A stretch of DNA of 64,000 nucleotides, taken from Galbibacter sp035306585. GTDB taxonomy: Bacteria > Bacteroidota > Bacteroidia > Flavobacteriales > Flavobacteriaceae. Shown here one piece after another: positions 17,234 to 26,892 of the stretch. The notes under the pieces were generated by a model. It saw only the letters and a list, made by a program, of their open reading frames with translations. It ran no database searches and had not been told where the DNA came from. The stretch is taken from contig NZ_DATGNU010000123.1 in the NCBI RefSeq assembly GCF_035306585.1, positions 10,377-74,376 of the forward strand, read 5' to 3'. The translations under genes were made by a program, and so were the position numbers. The number at the start of each line of letters is the position of its first letter. Position 1 is the first letter of the stretch.

Positions 17234-18895
17234 TCAGTGAAGTTCACTGTTATTAATTGCTTTTAGTAGTTTTAATTGCTCCTTTTTCACTTGTGAATCA
17301 CTGGCCTTAAAGTAGTGCTTATAAGCCTCCAGGATAGTATCTAGATGATCTTTTAGGCTTTGGATATCGAAAAATAAACGACCTGTTCTACGTATGAAAA
17401 AATCAGAAGGGTTAGCGATCATTTCATAGTCTGCACAAAACTGAAACTCCGCTAGAATTAGTTTTTTGTAGATGTCTTTTTCACTTAAGGTTTCAAAGAT
17501 TTTTAAGATCTCTTTGGTTTGCTTGCCATAGGTGGTCACTAGAAACCAAGCATCATGCCGCGTAAACCCTAAAGGAGCAATAAGTTGATATATTTCTTTA
17601 ATGTACTGTGTAACTTCACTGTAATTTCCCCAAGGGCCACCACTTATTTTGATGGTGTCTGTATGGCAATTTTTAAGAGTATTCCGCTTTTGTTTATCCA
17701 AACGGTCAATCACTTTATCAAGCGCCCGCTCCGCCATTTTTCGATACCCAGTGAGCTTCCCCCCAGCAATACTTACAAGATCTGTGGGAGAAACAAAGAT
17801 CTCATCTTTCCGAGAGAGTTCTGAAGGGGATTTACCTTCTTGTTGAATTAACGGCCTAAGACCAGCCCAAGAGGAGACCACATCTTCTAAGGTGAGATTT
17901 ACCTTAGGAAACATATGATTTACCGCCTCAATTAAATAAATGGCATCTACGACCTCGGTACGCACCTCTTCTTTATTCTCGTTGTAAAGTGTATCGGTAG
18001 TACCTACATAGGTTATTTTTCCTCTTGGGATGGCAAATATCATTCTGCCATCGGGCACGTCAAAGTAAATAGATTGTGTAACAGGGAGTTTTTCATGTGG
18101 AAAAACCAGATGTACTCCCTTGGTTAACTGTAGAGTATCTCCCTGAACGCTCTTATTTAGACGTCTAATATCATCAACCCATGGTCCCGTAGCATTGATA
18201 ATGTGCGCAGCATCGATGCAATAATGTTCATTAAGTAAATGGTCGAAGACCTTCACCCCTTTTACCATATTTTCCTTGTAAAGGAACGCTTCTACCTCGG
18301 TGTAATTTATGGCAGTAGCACCGTAATTAAGAGCAGTTTTAATTACCTCCAGAGTTAACCTAGCATCATCCGTTCTGTATTCAGCGTAGTATCCGGCTCC
18401 TTTTAGAATTTTCTTGGGTAACAATGGTTCTTTTTTCAGAGCCTGTTTCTTGTCTAACATTTGACGTTGATCTTCCCCTTCGACATTGGCTAAAATATCA
18501 TAAATTTTAAGCCCAATGGAGGTCAGCCATTTTCCATAGGAGCCTTTTTCCACTAGCGGGAGTAACATTTTTTCTGGCTGTACTAAATGAGGTGCAAGTT
18601 TGTGAACAATGGCTCGCTCGGTCCCTACTTCTTTAACTAGCCAAAAGTCAAATTGCTTTAAATAACGCAACCCCCCATGGATAAGTTTAGTGGATTTACT
18701 ACTGGTGCCAGAGGAATAATCTCCTTTTTCAATTAGAAGTGTTTTTAATCCTCTTGATGCAGCGTCTAAAAGAATTCCAGCACCTGTGATTCCGCCTCCA
18801 ATGACGATAAGATCGTAGGTGTCGTTACGAATTTTTTTGTTGATTTCTTGTCTGTTGCGGTTGGAAAAAGTGTTAATTTTCATTGGGAATTTCAT
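17234..18895 (-). CDS. glpD: Glycerol-3-phosphate dehydrogenase, FAD-dependent (GlpA/GlpD family)
   Basis: Oxidises sn-glycerol 3-phosphate to dihydroxyacetone phosphate and passes electrons to the respiratory quinone pool, at the inner-membrane face. The 553 residues start with the FAD dinucleotide fold DLIVIGGGITGAGILLDAASRGL (about residues 28-50). Then come SSKSTKLIHGGLRYL, the conserved NATGPWVDDIR, TKGVHLVFP and AGGKLTGYRKMAE, all typical of GlpD. The C-terminal helical cap domain is present. The start is ATG 18895, with ATG 18883 as an alternative. There is no glpF or glpK beside it. It converges with dnaE, with a 24-nt gap. Confidence 0.94.
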   Translation of the reverse strand: MKFPMKINTFSNRNRQEINKKIRNDTYDLIVIGGGITGAGILLDAASRGLKTLLIEKGDYSSGTSSKSTKLIHGGLRYLKQFDFWLVKEVGTERAIVHKLAPHLVQPEKMLLPLVEKGSYGKWLTSIGLKIYDILANVEGEDQRQMLDKKQALKKEPLLPKKILKGAGYYAEYRTDDARLTLEVIKTALNYGATAINYTEVEAFLYKENMVKGVKVFDHLLNEHYCIDAAHIINATGPWVDDIRRLNKSVQGDTLQLTKGVHLVFPHEKLPVTQSIYFDVPDGRMIFAIPRGKITYVGTTDTLYNENKEEVRTEVVDAIYLIEAVNHMFPKVNLTLEDVVSSWAGLRPLIQQEGKSPSELSRKDEIFVSPTDLVSIAGGKLTGYRKMAERALDKVIDRLDKQKRNTLKNCHTDTIKISGGPWGNYSEVTQYIKEIYQLIAPLGFTRHDAWFLVTTYGKQTKEILKIFETLSEKDIYKKLILAEFQFCADYEMIANPSDFFIRRTGRLFFDIQSLKDHLDTILEAYKHYFKASDSQVKKEQLKLLKAINNSELH

Positions 18896-18950
18896 TTCTA
18901 TACCACCTATGAAGGTACGATATTAATATGGATTTTTACAGTTAGTTCAA

Positions 18951-21314
18951 TTAATGTGTTCTTTGAATTTCAACAACAATGCTTTGCTGATTTCCATAGG
19001 TGTCAACTAGTGTAATGCGGTGGATGCCTTCGCTTGGTAATATGGCCATTTCATGAAATCGCTTGGTTTGTCCTATAAAATGATCATCTAAATACCAATA
19101 AAGGGTGGACTGGGGATCTGAATGCGCAATTTTGCAGATAAGCTCATTGGTGTTGCCATCGAATCCTTTTGTGAGTACAATCTTACTTTGATCTTTGGGA
19201 TAGATAAATTCGAATGGCATGATGGATTCACCAGGCTTACAATCTGCTCTTAGCGGAGGTAAGTTTTTATAATATGGATTAGATGATTTGTAATAATAGG
19301 CCATTAGAGAAGGTAGAACAAACCATGGCGTAGTAATCATTTTCTCCATCGGATAGCAGGAGGAATTTACCTGAAATTGTTTTTTAGCATCTAGGTGAAC
19401 TAAGCGATGGTATGGACATACTTTAAAACGGATTCCAGCTTTTGGTACTGAGGTGGTCTCCAAAGGGCAAATAGGAGAAGCCAAATAACCACTGTTAGCA
19501 CATACAGAGACTTCCGTTAGTGCATCAAAAGGCGTATCAAACCATGGGGTAAGAGGGAGGGTATTAAAAACATCAAACATCAGTGGGGCAGCACTTCCCA
19601 CACCTGTTGTCATCGGTCTTCCTTCCCCGTCGGCATTACCTACCCAGACACCAACGAGGTAGGTGGAAGTTACTCCAATAGCCCAGGCGTCTCGGTTCCC
19701 AAAACTTGTGCCTGTTTTCCAAGCCACTGGTTGTGCATCCTTGTAATATATCCAAGCCTGCTCTCCCTCTGGTCGGTTTACTTCTTTTAATGCTTCCAGT
19801 GTTTGAAAAAAGCTTCCAGCATCAAATAAGGGAGGTTGCATACTTCGGTGGCCAAAATCGGCTTTTTCTCCTTTTAATATAATGGGGTCAATAAATTCAT
19901 TGTCGTAATATTCACTGGATGTTTGTGTGTAATGATTCACTGTGGAGGCCATTCCAGCATAGGCCTTACATAGGTCCCAAAGACTACTTTCCGCTCCACC
20001 GAGTATAAGGGACAATCCGTAATAATTTGCCGGCTTATCAATATAATCTTGTTGTAGTTTCTTAAGTTGAGTATGAAATTTATCCAAGCCGTAAGACTGC
20101 AATAATCGCACCGATGGAACATTTAAGGATTGTATTAAAGCTCTTCTGGCACTCACGGCACCTGCGTATTGTTGGCTGTAATTCTCGGGTCGATATCCAG
20201 CGATTTGTGTCGGAACATCGGCCACTAATGTCTCGGGTAAAAGGGTGCCGTTGTCTAGCATGGCTGCATACAGAAATGGTTTTAATAAGCTTCCTGTGCT
20301 TCTGGGGGCTACGATGATATCCACATCCTTTTCATTAGCACTGCTTGTTGGGCTATTTCCAATATAGGCTAATACTTCCCTAGTTGGAATATCCATGACC
20401 AGGACCGCGGTATTGTGCACCCCATTTTGCTTTAGATTGTTATGATGTCTTTTGACCAAATTATTCACCTGAAGTTGTAATTGATAATCGATCGTTGTGG
20501 TGATTTTATGACCTTTATTTTTCAGAGCTACCTCTTGTAATAAATGCGGTGCATGATGGGGCAGGGAAAACGGTTTGTCAGGAAGGGGTTCGGTTAGAGC
20601 GAGTTGATAGGTGAGTGAATCTATTTTTTGATTCTTTAATAGTTTGGTAAGCAAAAAGTCCCTTTTCGCTCGAAGTGCTGATTTATTTCTTCCAGGGTAG
20701 ATTAGAGCAGGGGCATTGGGTAATACCGCTAGGGTAGCACTTTCTGCCCATGAGAGTTGATCCGGAGATAGGCCAAAATATCGCCAAGAGGCCATTTCCA
20801 AACCTACGACATTACCACCAAAGGGAGCATGAGAGGCATACAAGTTTAATATTTCTTCCTTGGTATATCGGAGTTCTGCGCGGGTAGCTAAAAGGAGTTC
20901 AATCCCTTTTTCAAAATAAGTCCGTCGTTTCCCTTCTCTAGAGAGTCGAATAACTTGCTGGGTTAAGGTGCTCCCTCCTCGAACAATCTTACCGGCTTTT
21001 ATATTACTCCAAAACGCCTTGAAAATTGAAATAGGATTGTAACCGGTATGGTAATAAAAGTAAGCATCCTCAAATTCTAAAATACAGGTTTTAAATTTAT
21101 TTGGAACACTATCAATTTTTGGAAAACGCCATTGCTGGTCTTCCGCGATTCTAGCACTTAGTAAGTTGCCTTCGCGACTTTGAATTACAGTAGCGCTGGG
21201 CACCGAAAACAGGGTGTTGGGCAAACAAAAATAGTAGGCTGTGATCAACACTACCACCCCTATTATTACAATGCCATTATGTTTGCTAATGCCTCTAATC
21301 CCTGTATACTTCAC
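18951..21314 (-). CDS. pbpC: Penicillin-binding protein 1C (bifunctional peptidoglycan synthase)
   Basis: An inner-membrane, periplasm-facing glycosyltransferase/transpeptidase-family protein, 787 residues. The N-terminal membrane anchor lies around residues 14-32. The GT51 domain has LEFEDAYFYYHTGYN (catalytic Glu) and GGSTLTQQVIRL. The transpeptidase-like domain shows STGSLLKPF (S-x-x-K), SLNVPS (S-x-N) and KTGTS, so the acyl-serine machinery is intact. The C-terminal domain, with several cysteines (for example CANSGYLASPICP), is the BiPBP_C type. Only 13 nt separate it from the upstream macroglobulin gene, the arrangement known from E. coli pbpC-yfhM, where both are thought to act in envelope repair and defence. 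Confidence 0.94.
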   Translation of the reverse strand: MKYTGIRGISKHNGIVIIGVVVLITAYYFCLPNTLFSVPSATVIQSREGNLLSARIAEDQQWRFPKIDSVPNKFKTCILEFEDAYFYYHTGYNPISIFKAFWSNIKAGKIVRGGSTLTQQVIRLSREGKRRTYFEKGIELLLATRAELRYTKEEILNLYASHAPFGGNVVGLEMASWRYFGLSPDQLSWAESATLAVLPNAPALIYPGRNKSALRAKRDFLLTKLLKNQKIDSLTYQLALTEPLPDKPFSLPHHAPHLLQEVALKNKGHKITTTIDYQLQLQVNNLVKRHHNNLKQNGVHNTAVLVMDIPTREVLAYIGNSPTSSANEKDVDIIVAPRSTGSLLKPFLYAAMLDNGTLLPETLVADVPTQIAGYRPENYSQQYAGAVSARRALIQSLNVPSVRLLQSYGLDKFHTQLKKLQQDYIDKPANYYGLSLILGGAESSLWDLCKAYAGMASTVNHYTQTSSEYYDNEFIDPIILKGEKADFGHRSMQPPLFDAGSFFQTLEALKEVNRPEGEQAWIYYKDAQPVAWKTGTSFGNRDAWAIGVTSTYLVGVWVGNADGEGRPMTTGVGSAAPLMFDVFNTLPLTPWFDTPFDALTEVSVCANSGYLASPICPLETTSVPKAGIRFKVCPYHRLVHLDAKKQFQVNSSCYPMEKMITTPWFVLPSLMAYYYKSSNPYYKNLPPLRADCKPGESIMPFEFIYPKDQSKIVLTKGFDGNTNELICKIAHSDPQSTLYWYLDDHFIGQTKRFHEMAILPSEGIHRITLVDTYGNQQSIVVEIQRTH

Positions 21315-21327
21315 CCTTGGTTTAATC

Positions 21328-24300
21328 TTATTGTGTGACCGCTACCCACATGCCATTTGTTCTGGCTAGATAATTATTGTCATACATAGCTTGGCACTGA
21401 ATCCCAGGCAGGTAATACCTACCCAAATAAGAAGCATTGAGTAACAATCGAAATGTTTTGCTCTCATGCCCCTTTAAGTCGAAAAAGAAGCTACAGCGAT
21501 CATCTCGAAGGTCGGTATGAGTGACATCGTTTTCTTTAAAGTTACCAAAGTCCGTAAAACGGGTATTTACAATTTCCCAACCACTTGGTATGAGCTGCGT
21601 GAGTGCAAGATTGTCAATGTCATCTCCTTGGGTATTTGTGATGGTAATCTCAGAAACAAAGTTTGTTCCCTGATTTAGCTCAGAAACATTCAATGCCTCC
21701 CCGTTTCTGCCCTTATAAACGACACTCGATTTTAAGTTTCTTGAAATCGGTTTTTCTGAGCCAACTTCTAATTTTCCGCTGGTAATTAATCGGACAAAAA
21801 CAGTGTTATCTCCCTGGTTATTTATCCGGATATTATACGCACCTTCGGAGATTGCAAGCGCACGATGGGCTAAAGATTTTTTCGTTGAAATAGACTCACT
21901 TTTCCCGTTAAGAGAATAGGAAAGGCTCATGGCTTTCCCACCGATATAACTGGCAAACTTTGACATGGCAAGTAAACTATAGGCTGTGGTTTGCGTACTC
22001 ATCCACTGGTCAGACTCCAATGCCTTGGCAATGGACTGAGCTAAGGCTAATGCCTGTTCCTTTTTATCGAGCAGCACTAATGTTTCCAATCCCATAGCCA
22101 TATTTCGTTCCTTTGATCCATAGGTGTAATAGTCGTAATTAACCCCATGGTAACTAATATTGGCGTTTTCAAAAATAGTACTTGCCACTTGCGCCTGACC
22201 GATAAGGGCGTAGGCTGCAGCAAGTCTTAATTTTGCATAGTTTGATATTTGAGGGGTTTCTCTGAGTCTATTCATAGAAGAGACATCGGCCTGACCCGCT
22301 AAAGCTAAGGTATACAAACGATAGGCCTGAGCAAGGGAAGAACCATTGTGTGAAGATCTCCAAGCTTTTGCACGTTGTTGTTGGTATTGTATCCATTTGG
22401 TCTTGAATCCAATGGGCATCACATATCCTAATTTTTCAGCCTCCAGTAAGAAATGACCCGCATAGGAAGTACTCCAATCATTGGCATAGGACTGACCTGG
22501 CCAATATGAAAACCCTCCACCCACTAATTGGAATCGGCCAAGACGCTCAATGGCTTTTTCTACATTTTGTTGAATGTCTTTTTTTCTATCAAAGGTCAAG
22601 TCAAAAATGCCCTCCAAATACAGTTGGGGAAAAGCAGCTGAGGTAATTTGCTCGATGCAACCATAAGGATATCGTATCAAATATTGTAAACGATTCGTAA
22701 AATCCATTGGCGGTAAAGTAGAGAACTCGATCGCTGCAGAGTTGCTACCACTGATTCCGAAAGTTTTAAAATTTAAGACGGATTCCTGATTCCCCTCTAA
22801 GGTTAGTGGGGTAACCTGGGTTGTGATTGGATTGGGATTGATAACATCAAGCTCAATATCATAGCTAGCCTTTTGATTTTCCGACTGGGCAAGAACTTCA
22901 ATTTGGCCAATTCCTGAGATTTGATTAACCTGAAGTTCAAAGAAAACCATTTTCTCATCCGGTTGATCAAATTGTACGGTTTTCTGCGGCTGTCCTATAA
23001 TTTCAAAATGTGAATTTTCTTTTAATTTTACGGTAACATTTTTAACCGATGGTTCCATTGCAAATACCGTTACTGGTACAGTTACGCGTTCTTTTGGAGT
23101 TATTTTTCTAGGGGCAGAGGCCAACACCATAAGGGGTTTTTTCACTGGTGTAGTTTTCTCTGCCATCCCATACGCATTTTTATCAACGTTTCCTGCAATG
23201 ACCATAGTGCGAACAGAACCGATGTATTTTGGCACATGTATCTGGTGGCTGTTTTTCTCTCCTTGACCCAATTGGAATGGTCCTAAAAACGTAACCATTG
23301 GTTTAAATCGATTGGCTTTTTTGGTACCTGCTGCCGAGGCCATGCCATCACCGCCAATACTGAACACCTGGTCAATACGTCCTCCGAACGCACCTACGAT
23401 TTGATCATACACATCCCAAGTCTTTACCCCAAGGGCCTCTCTGGCAAAGAAATCATCCCATGGATTGGGTGTTTTAAAATTGGTGAGATCCAATAATCCT
23501 TCATCAACTACCGCCACGGTATAGGTCATTGGTTTGGAATTCTTTTCGGAAACTTCGATGGTGAAATGACCCTCTGGTTCTAATTGATCAGGCATAACAA
23601 TACTGGGCTGTAGGATAGTTTCCGGGTTTGTAACTTTTATCGGGATCACACCATACATACGAATTGGTGCGTCATTTTCACTTTTTGCATGTGGCTGAAT
23701 TAAAGAAATATGAATATAGACATTTGGGGCATATTTTCTTTGGATCGGCAACTGAAATTTAGTTTCTCCTTGTTGTGTTAATACCCATAAAGACTCTAAG
23801 ACTTCGTTGCCGTTCTCAATGGTAACAAGCGCGCGACCACCCAGGGATGAGGGAAAGGTCACTAAGGCTTCTTGACCTACTGTATAGGACTCCTTATCTG
23901 CGGAGAATACAAGCATAGTTGCCGCTTCTGAATCCTGATTTTTGGATTTTCCTGCCCAGCCTGGCCAATCAATATAAACCGTTTCTGCGGTCGAATGCAT
24001 CCCTTTTTTATCTTCAACTCGTACTAAATACCGCCCCCATTCTGGATATCTGATGTTAAATTTAAAAGATGCTTTTCCATTGGAATTTGTGCTTACCGTG
24101 GTGCTATATACTTTTTCTTGGTAGTTACTACTGTTGAAAGTAGATAAGTTTTCCTCGGAGGTATCCCACCACCATCTCCAGTTGACTTTATATACACTGA
24201 CTTCTAAATCTTCAACAGCTTCTGGTTCACCAGCGGCGTTTAATGTAACGATGTCAAAATTGTGATCTTGATCGGTCACTAACATATTTCTTTGATCACC

Positions 24301-26850
24301 CTCTGGAACCTTTAATCCGACAAAAGTCTGGTAAGGCGAATAGGTAACCGAAGTGACATCGGTACTAAAATCACCACCGTTCTCATAAACTTTTGTAATA
24401 AAGGTGGCTTGTAATTGCCCTGGTGCTTTGCCTTTTAATTCTGGACTAAGGCTAAAGCTTGCCTTTCCCTGCGTGTTAACCGTACCATTGAAAATAACTA
24501 AGTCTTGCGAATTAAAGGAAGAGGTAGGATCGTCAAATACATAATTTGGAAAATCGTCAAAACGGGTAGTTGTTTTTGAAAATCGAACATTAATGTCACT
24601 TTTTAAATTCTTGGCAACGGCTCCGTGTAACCAATTCACCTGAAGCGCTCCTGTTATGGGTTGCTCTGAGCTTAGAATTTCTTGATCAAAACTAGTCTTT
24701 ATTTTTAGACGATTGGGTTTAATAGTCTCTACTTTAATACGCTTGCTAAAAGTTGCGCCACCAATTTTAACCTTTGCCAAGTAAGTGCCAGTGGTAGCCT
24801 CGGGGTTGGTCGGTGTAGAAAAATTATAGAAACCGCCTAGGCCATCAATAAGGGTCTTTTTAGCGACCACTTTGCCATAAGGGTCTGATAATTCAAACAA
24901 TACAGGATGTTGTGATGGAATAGGACTTTTGGTATCGTTTAGAATGAAGTTTAAGTGGATGGTATCTCCAGGACGCCATACACCTCTTTCCCCATAAATA
25001 AATCCTTTGATCCCTTTTTGTAGTTCAACACCTGAGACGTCAAACTTACTAATGGAAAGGGCATTTCCATCGTTGAGTTTGATATAAGTCTTTTGATTAT
25101 CATTTTCAGCAATTGCAAAATATGCAGGGGATGGAGAATCAAATACAGCGGTACCGCTTTGATCCGTGGTGATGCTTCCTATAGGTTGTTGCTGGTAGTT
25201 GTAAAAAGTTATTTTGGCTCCAGGGAGTGGCTCAGTGGATACGATATGGTTCACAGCGACAAAATAGGATTCATTCTTGCCTTTTTTTACTGTTAGTGCA
25301 AGATCACTTGCAATAATATTTGTGGAAGCTTCCTTGTTATAGTAGTATGAATTAGTACATGGGTCATCCCTATCATTCCAATTGTAGTCATAGTCATAAT
25401 TGTCGTAATAGTACGAATCATCTGTAGGATCCCATTGTTTGGAATCCAGCAAGTCTTGTTTAAAATTGTCAAAATTATTTAACGTAAAAGTTTCGCTATT
25501 CTCCTGACAAGTATAGGCGCTGTATTTTTTATCAAAAGAAAATTCTACGCGATATATTGCACCCGGATCAGGACTAATGATCTCGCGAAGATCCAAGGCA
25601 TAAGCTTTCCAATCCCCAGAATTATCCGTTAAATTACTTTGGAGTTGAATGGCTTTTTTTGCGATGGGGCGACCGACATTTCTAAGGCTTCCTGATTGGT
25701 TTAGATCAGAATTTTGAAGAAATTGTAGGATGTTGTCCTGGTAAATTTTAATGACCGTAACATCTACTGCCTTGAGGTTTACAGCTTCAAAATTGATCTT
25801 TAAATTACTGGAGCTCGGAAGGATATTCCCGCTGCTCAGGAGACGTACTTGTGGTTTTAATTGCTCAAAAGCCACCTTTTCTTCAAGGATGCTTCTTAAT
25901 GGATTACCCTGAGTGTTGAGGATTCCTTCAAATACAGTTAGATCAGAAACACCTGTGATTTTTTGGTCGGGATAGACCTTTAAAACATTGCCTTCTATGA
26001 TAAAAGACAAATTGTTGGCCCCTTGTAAACTTACGAGTCCATCTATATTTTGATTCTTTTTAAGAGGATCTGAAAAATTAATTTCTAAGTATTGATCTTC
26101 TCCCCCAAAGGTGGTTATATCTACAATGGTAAAATTAGATTTGCCAGGGATCGTTACCCAAGCTTCGCCTTTGTCTTGTATGTTATAACTAGAACCATCC
26201 CATTTTATAAGTATTTCCGAGTCTTCTTCAAGGCGTTGAATGCTATCGATGGTGAAGGGGATTTGCGTACCCTCTTTTATAGATTCATTAAATTTAATCG
26301 ATAGGGAGCTTCCATTTTGAGAAGCACTTACGAGTGATTTGGCTGTATTTAGATCCATAACATCACTACTTCTTACTACCCCTTGAAGGTATTGCCAATC
26401 TTTGTCATAAGATTGAAGATGTTCAGTAGTTATATTAAATTGTTGTTTTATAGTTTTTACTTTGAAAGTAAAGGTCTTATAATCAGAATCAATCGTGTCT
26501 ATGATTGCCTTTAGGTCAAGGGTAAAACTATATTCCGTATCTTGTTTGAAGCCATTATCAGGAATAAAAGCAATACTCTGATTGTTCAGTGCCACCACCT
26601 TACCTTGGGTTTTTGGTGAAACCTTTAAAATGTCATCTTCTAAAATTTGATTGGTCTGAAGTGTTGAGGCTGGATTTCTAAATACCACAAGTACATCTGA
26701 CTGAGAGGATATAACACCACTGGTGACATTGGAGATGTATTGCCGAAATTTATATAGATTTTCTCGCTGCTCTTGGGCGACATTCTTTTTGTCTTTACAT
26801 CCTACAAGTGCTATTGCAAGTACAATAAACAGTATTTTTTTAATAGACAT
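21328..26850 (-). CDS. Bacterial alpha-2-macroglobulin lipoprotein with intact thioester
   Basis: A very large periplasmic protease-trapping protein, 1840 residues. The signal peptide ends in LVGC (Cys18), so it is lipid-anchored. Bacterial Ig-like/MG domains fill the N-terminal half, an MG2-type segment is seen at GFIYGERGVWRPGDTIHLNF, and the thioester-forming GCIEQ has Cys1398 and Gln1401. The thioester domain is followed by alpha-helical barrel repeats and a C-terminal receptor-like domain. A Tyr/Asp-rich insertion sits at about residues 474-500. It lies between an isoaspartyl peptidase lipoprotein (42 nt upstream) and pbpC (13 nt downstream), as in the YfhM/PBP1C pair of proteobacteria. 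Confidence 0.93.
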   Translation of the reverse strand: MSIKKILFIVLAIALVGCKDKKNVAQEQRENLYKFRQYISNVTSGVISSQSDVLVVFRNPASTLQTNQILEDDILKVSPKTQGKVVALNNQSIAFIPDNGFKQDTEYSFTLDLKAIIDTIDSDYKTFTFKVKTIKQQFNITTEHLQSYDKDWQYLQGVVRSSDVMDLNTAKSLVSASQNGSSLSIKFNESIKEGTQIPFTIDSIQRLEEDSEILIKWDGSSYNIQDKGEAWVTIPGKSNFTIVDITTFGGEDQYLEINFSDPLKKNQNIDGLVSLQGANNLSFIIEGNVLKVYPDQKITGVSDLTVFEGILNTQGNPLRSILEEKVAFEQLKPQVRLLSSGNILPSSSNLKINFEAVNLKAVDVTVIKIYQDNILQFLQNSDLNQSGSLRNVGRPIAKKAIQLQSNLTDNSGDWKAYALDLREIISPDPGAIYRVEFSFDKKYSAYTCQENSETFTLNNFDNFKQDLLDSKQWDPTDDSYYYDNYDYDYNWNDRDDPCTNSYYYNKEASTNIIASDLALTVKKGKNESYFVAVNHIVSTEPLPGAKITFYNYQQQPIGSITTDQSGTAVFDSPSPAYFAIAENDNQKTYIKLNDGNALSISKFDVSGVELQKGIKGFIYGERGVWRPGDTIHLNFILNDTKSPIPSQHPVLFELSDPYGKVVAKKTLIDGLGGFYNFSTPTNPEATTGTYLAKVKIGGATFSKRIKVETIKPNRLKIKTSFDQEILSSEQPITGALQVNWLHGAVAKNLKSDINVRFSKTTTRFDDFPNYVFDDPTSSFNSQDLVIFNGTVNTQGKASFSLSPELKGKAPGQLQATFITKVYENGGDFSTDVTSVTYSPYQTFVGLKVPEGDQRNMLVTDQDHNFDIVTLNAAGEPEAVEDLEVSVYKVNWRWWWDTSEENLSTFNSSNYQEKVYSTTVSTNSNGKASFKFNIRYPEWGRYLVRVEDKKGMHSTAETVYIDWPGWAGKSKNQDSEAATMLVFSADKESYTVGQEALVTFPSSLGGRALVTIENGNEVLESLWVLTQQGETKFQLPIQRKYAPNVYIHISLIQPHAKSENDAPIRMYGVIPIKVTNPETILQPSIVMPDQLEPEGHFTIEVSEKNSKPMTYTVAVVDEGLLDLTNFKTPNPWDDFFAREALGVKTWDVYDQIVGAFGGRIDQVFSIGGDGMASAAGTKKANRFKPMVTFLGPFQLGQGEKNSHQIHVPKYIGSVRTMVIAGNVDKNAYGMAEKTTPVKKPLMVLASAPRKITPKERVTVPVTVFAMEPSVKNVTVKLKENSHFEIIGQPQKTVQFDQPDEKMVFFELQVNQISGIGQIEVLAQSENQKASYDIELDVINPNPITTQVTPLTLEGNQESVLNFKTFGISGSNSAAIEFSTLPPMDFTNRLQYLIRYPYGCIEQITSAAFPQLYLEGIFDLTFDRKKDIQQNVEKAIERLGRFQLVGGGFSYWPGQSYANDWSTSYAGHFLLEAEKLGYVMPIGFKTKWIQYQQQRAKAWRSSHNGSSLAQAYRLYTLALAGQADVSSMNRLRETPQISNYAKLRLAAAYALIGQAQVASTIFENANISYHGVNYDYYTYGSKERNMAMGLETLVLLDKKEQALALAQSIAKALESDQWMSTQTTAYSLLAMSKFASYIGGKAMSLSYSLNGKSESISTKKSLAHRALAISEGAYNIRINNQGDNTVFVRLITSGKLEVGSEKPISRNLKSSVVYKGRNGEALNVSELNQGTNFVSEITITNTQGDDIDNLALTQLIPSGWEIVNTRFTDFGNFKENDVTHTDLRDDRCSFFFDLKGHESKTFRLLLNASYLGRYYLPGIQCQAMYDNNYLARTNGMWVAVTQ

Positions 26851-26892
26851 TTCGTTGGTTTTTAAGTTGAAACTGGGAATTTTTGATTTGAT

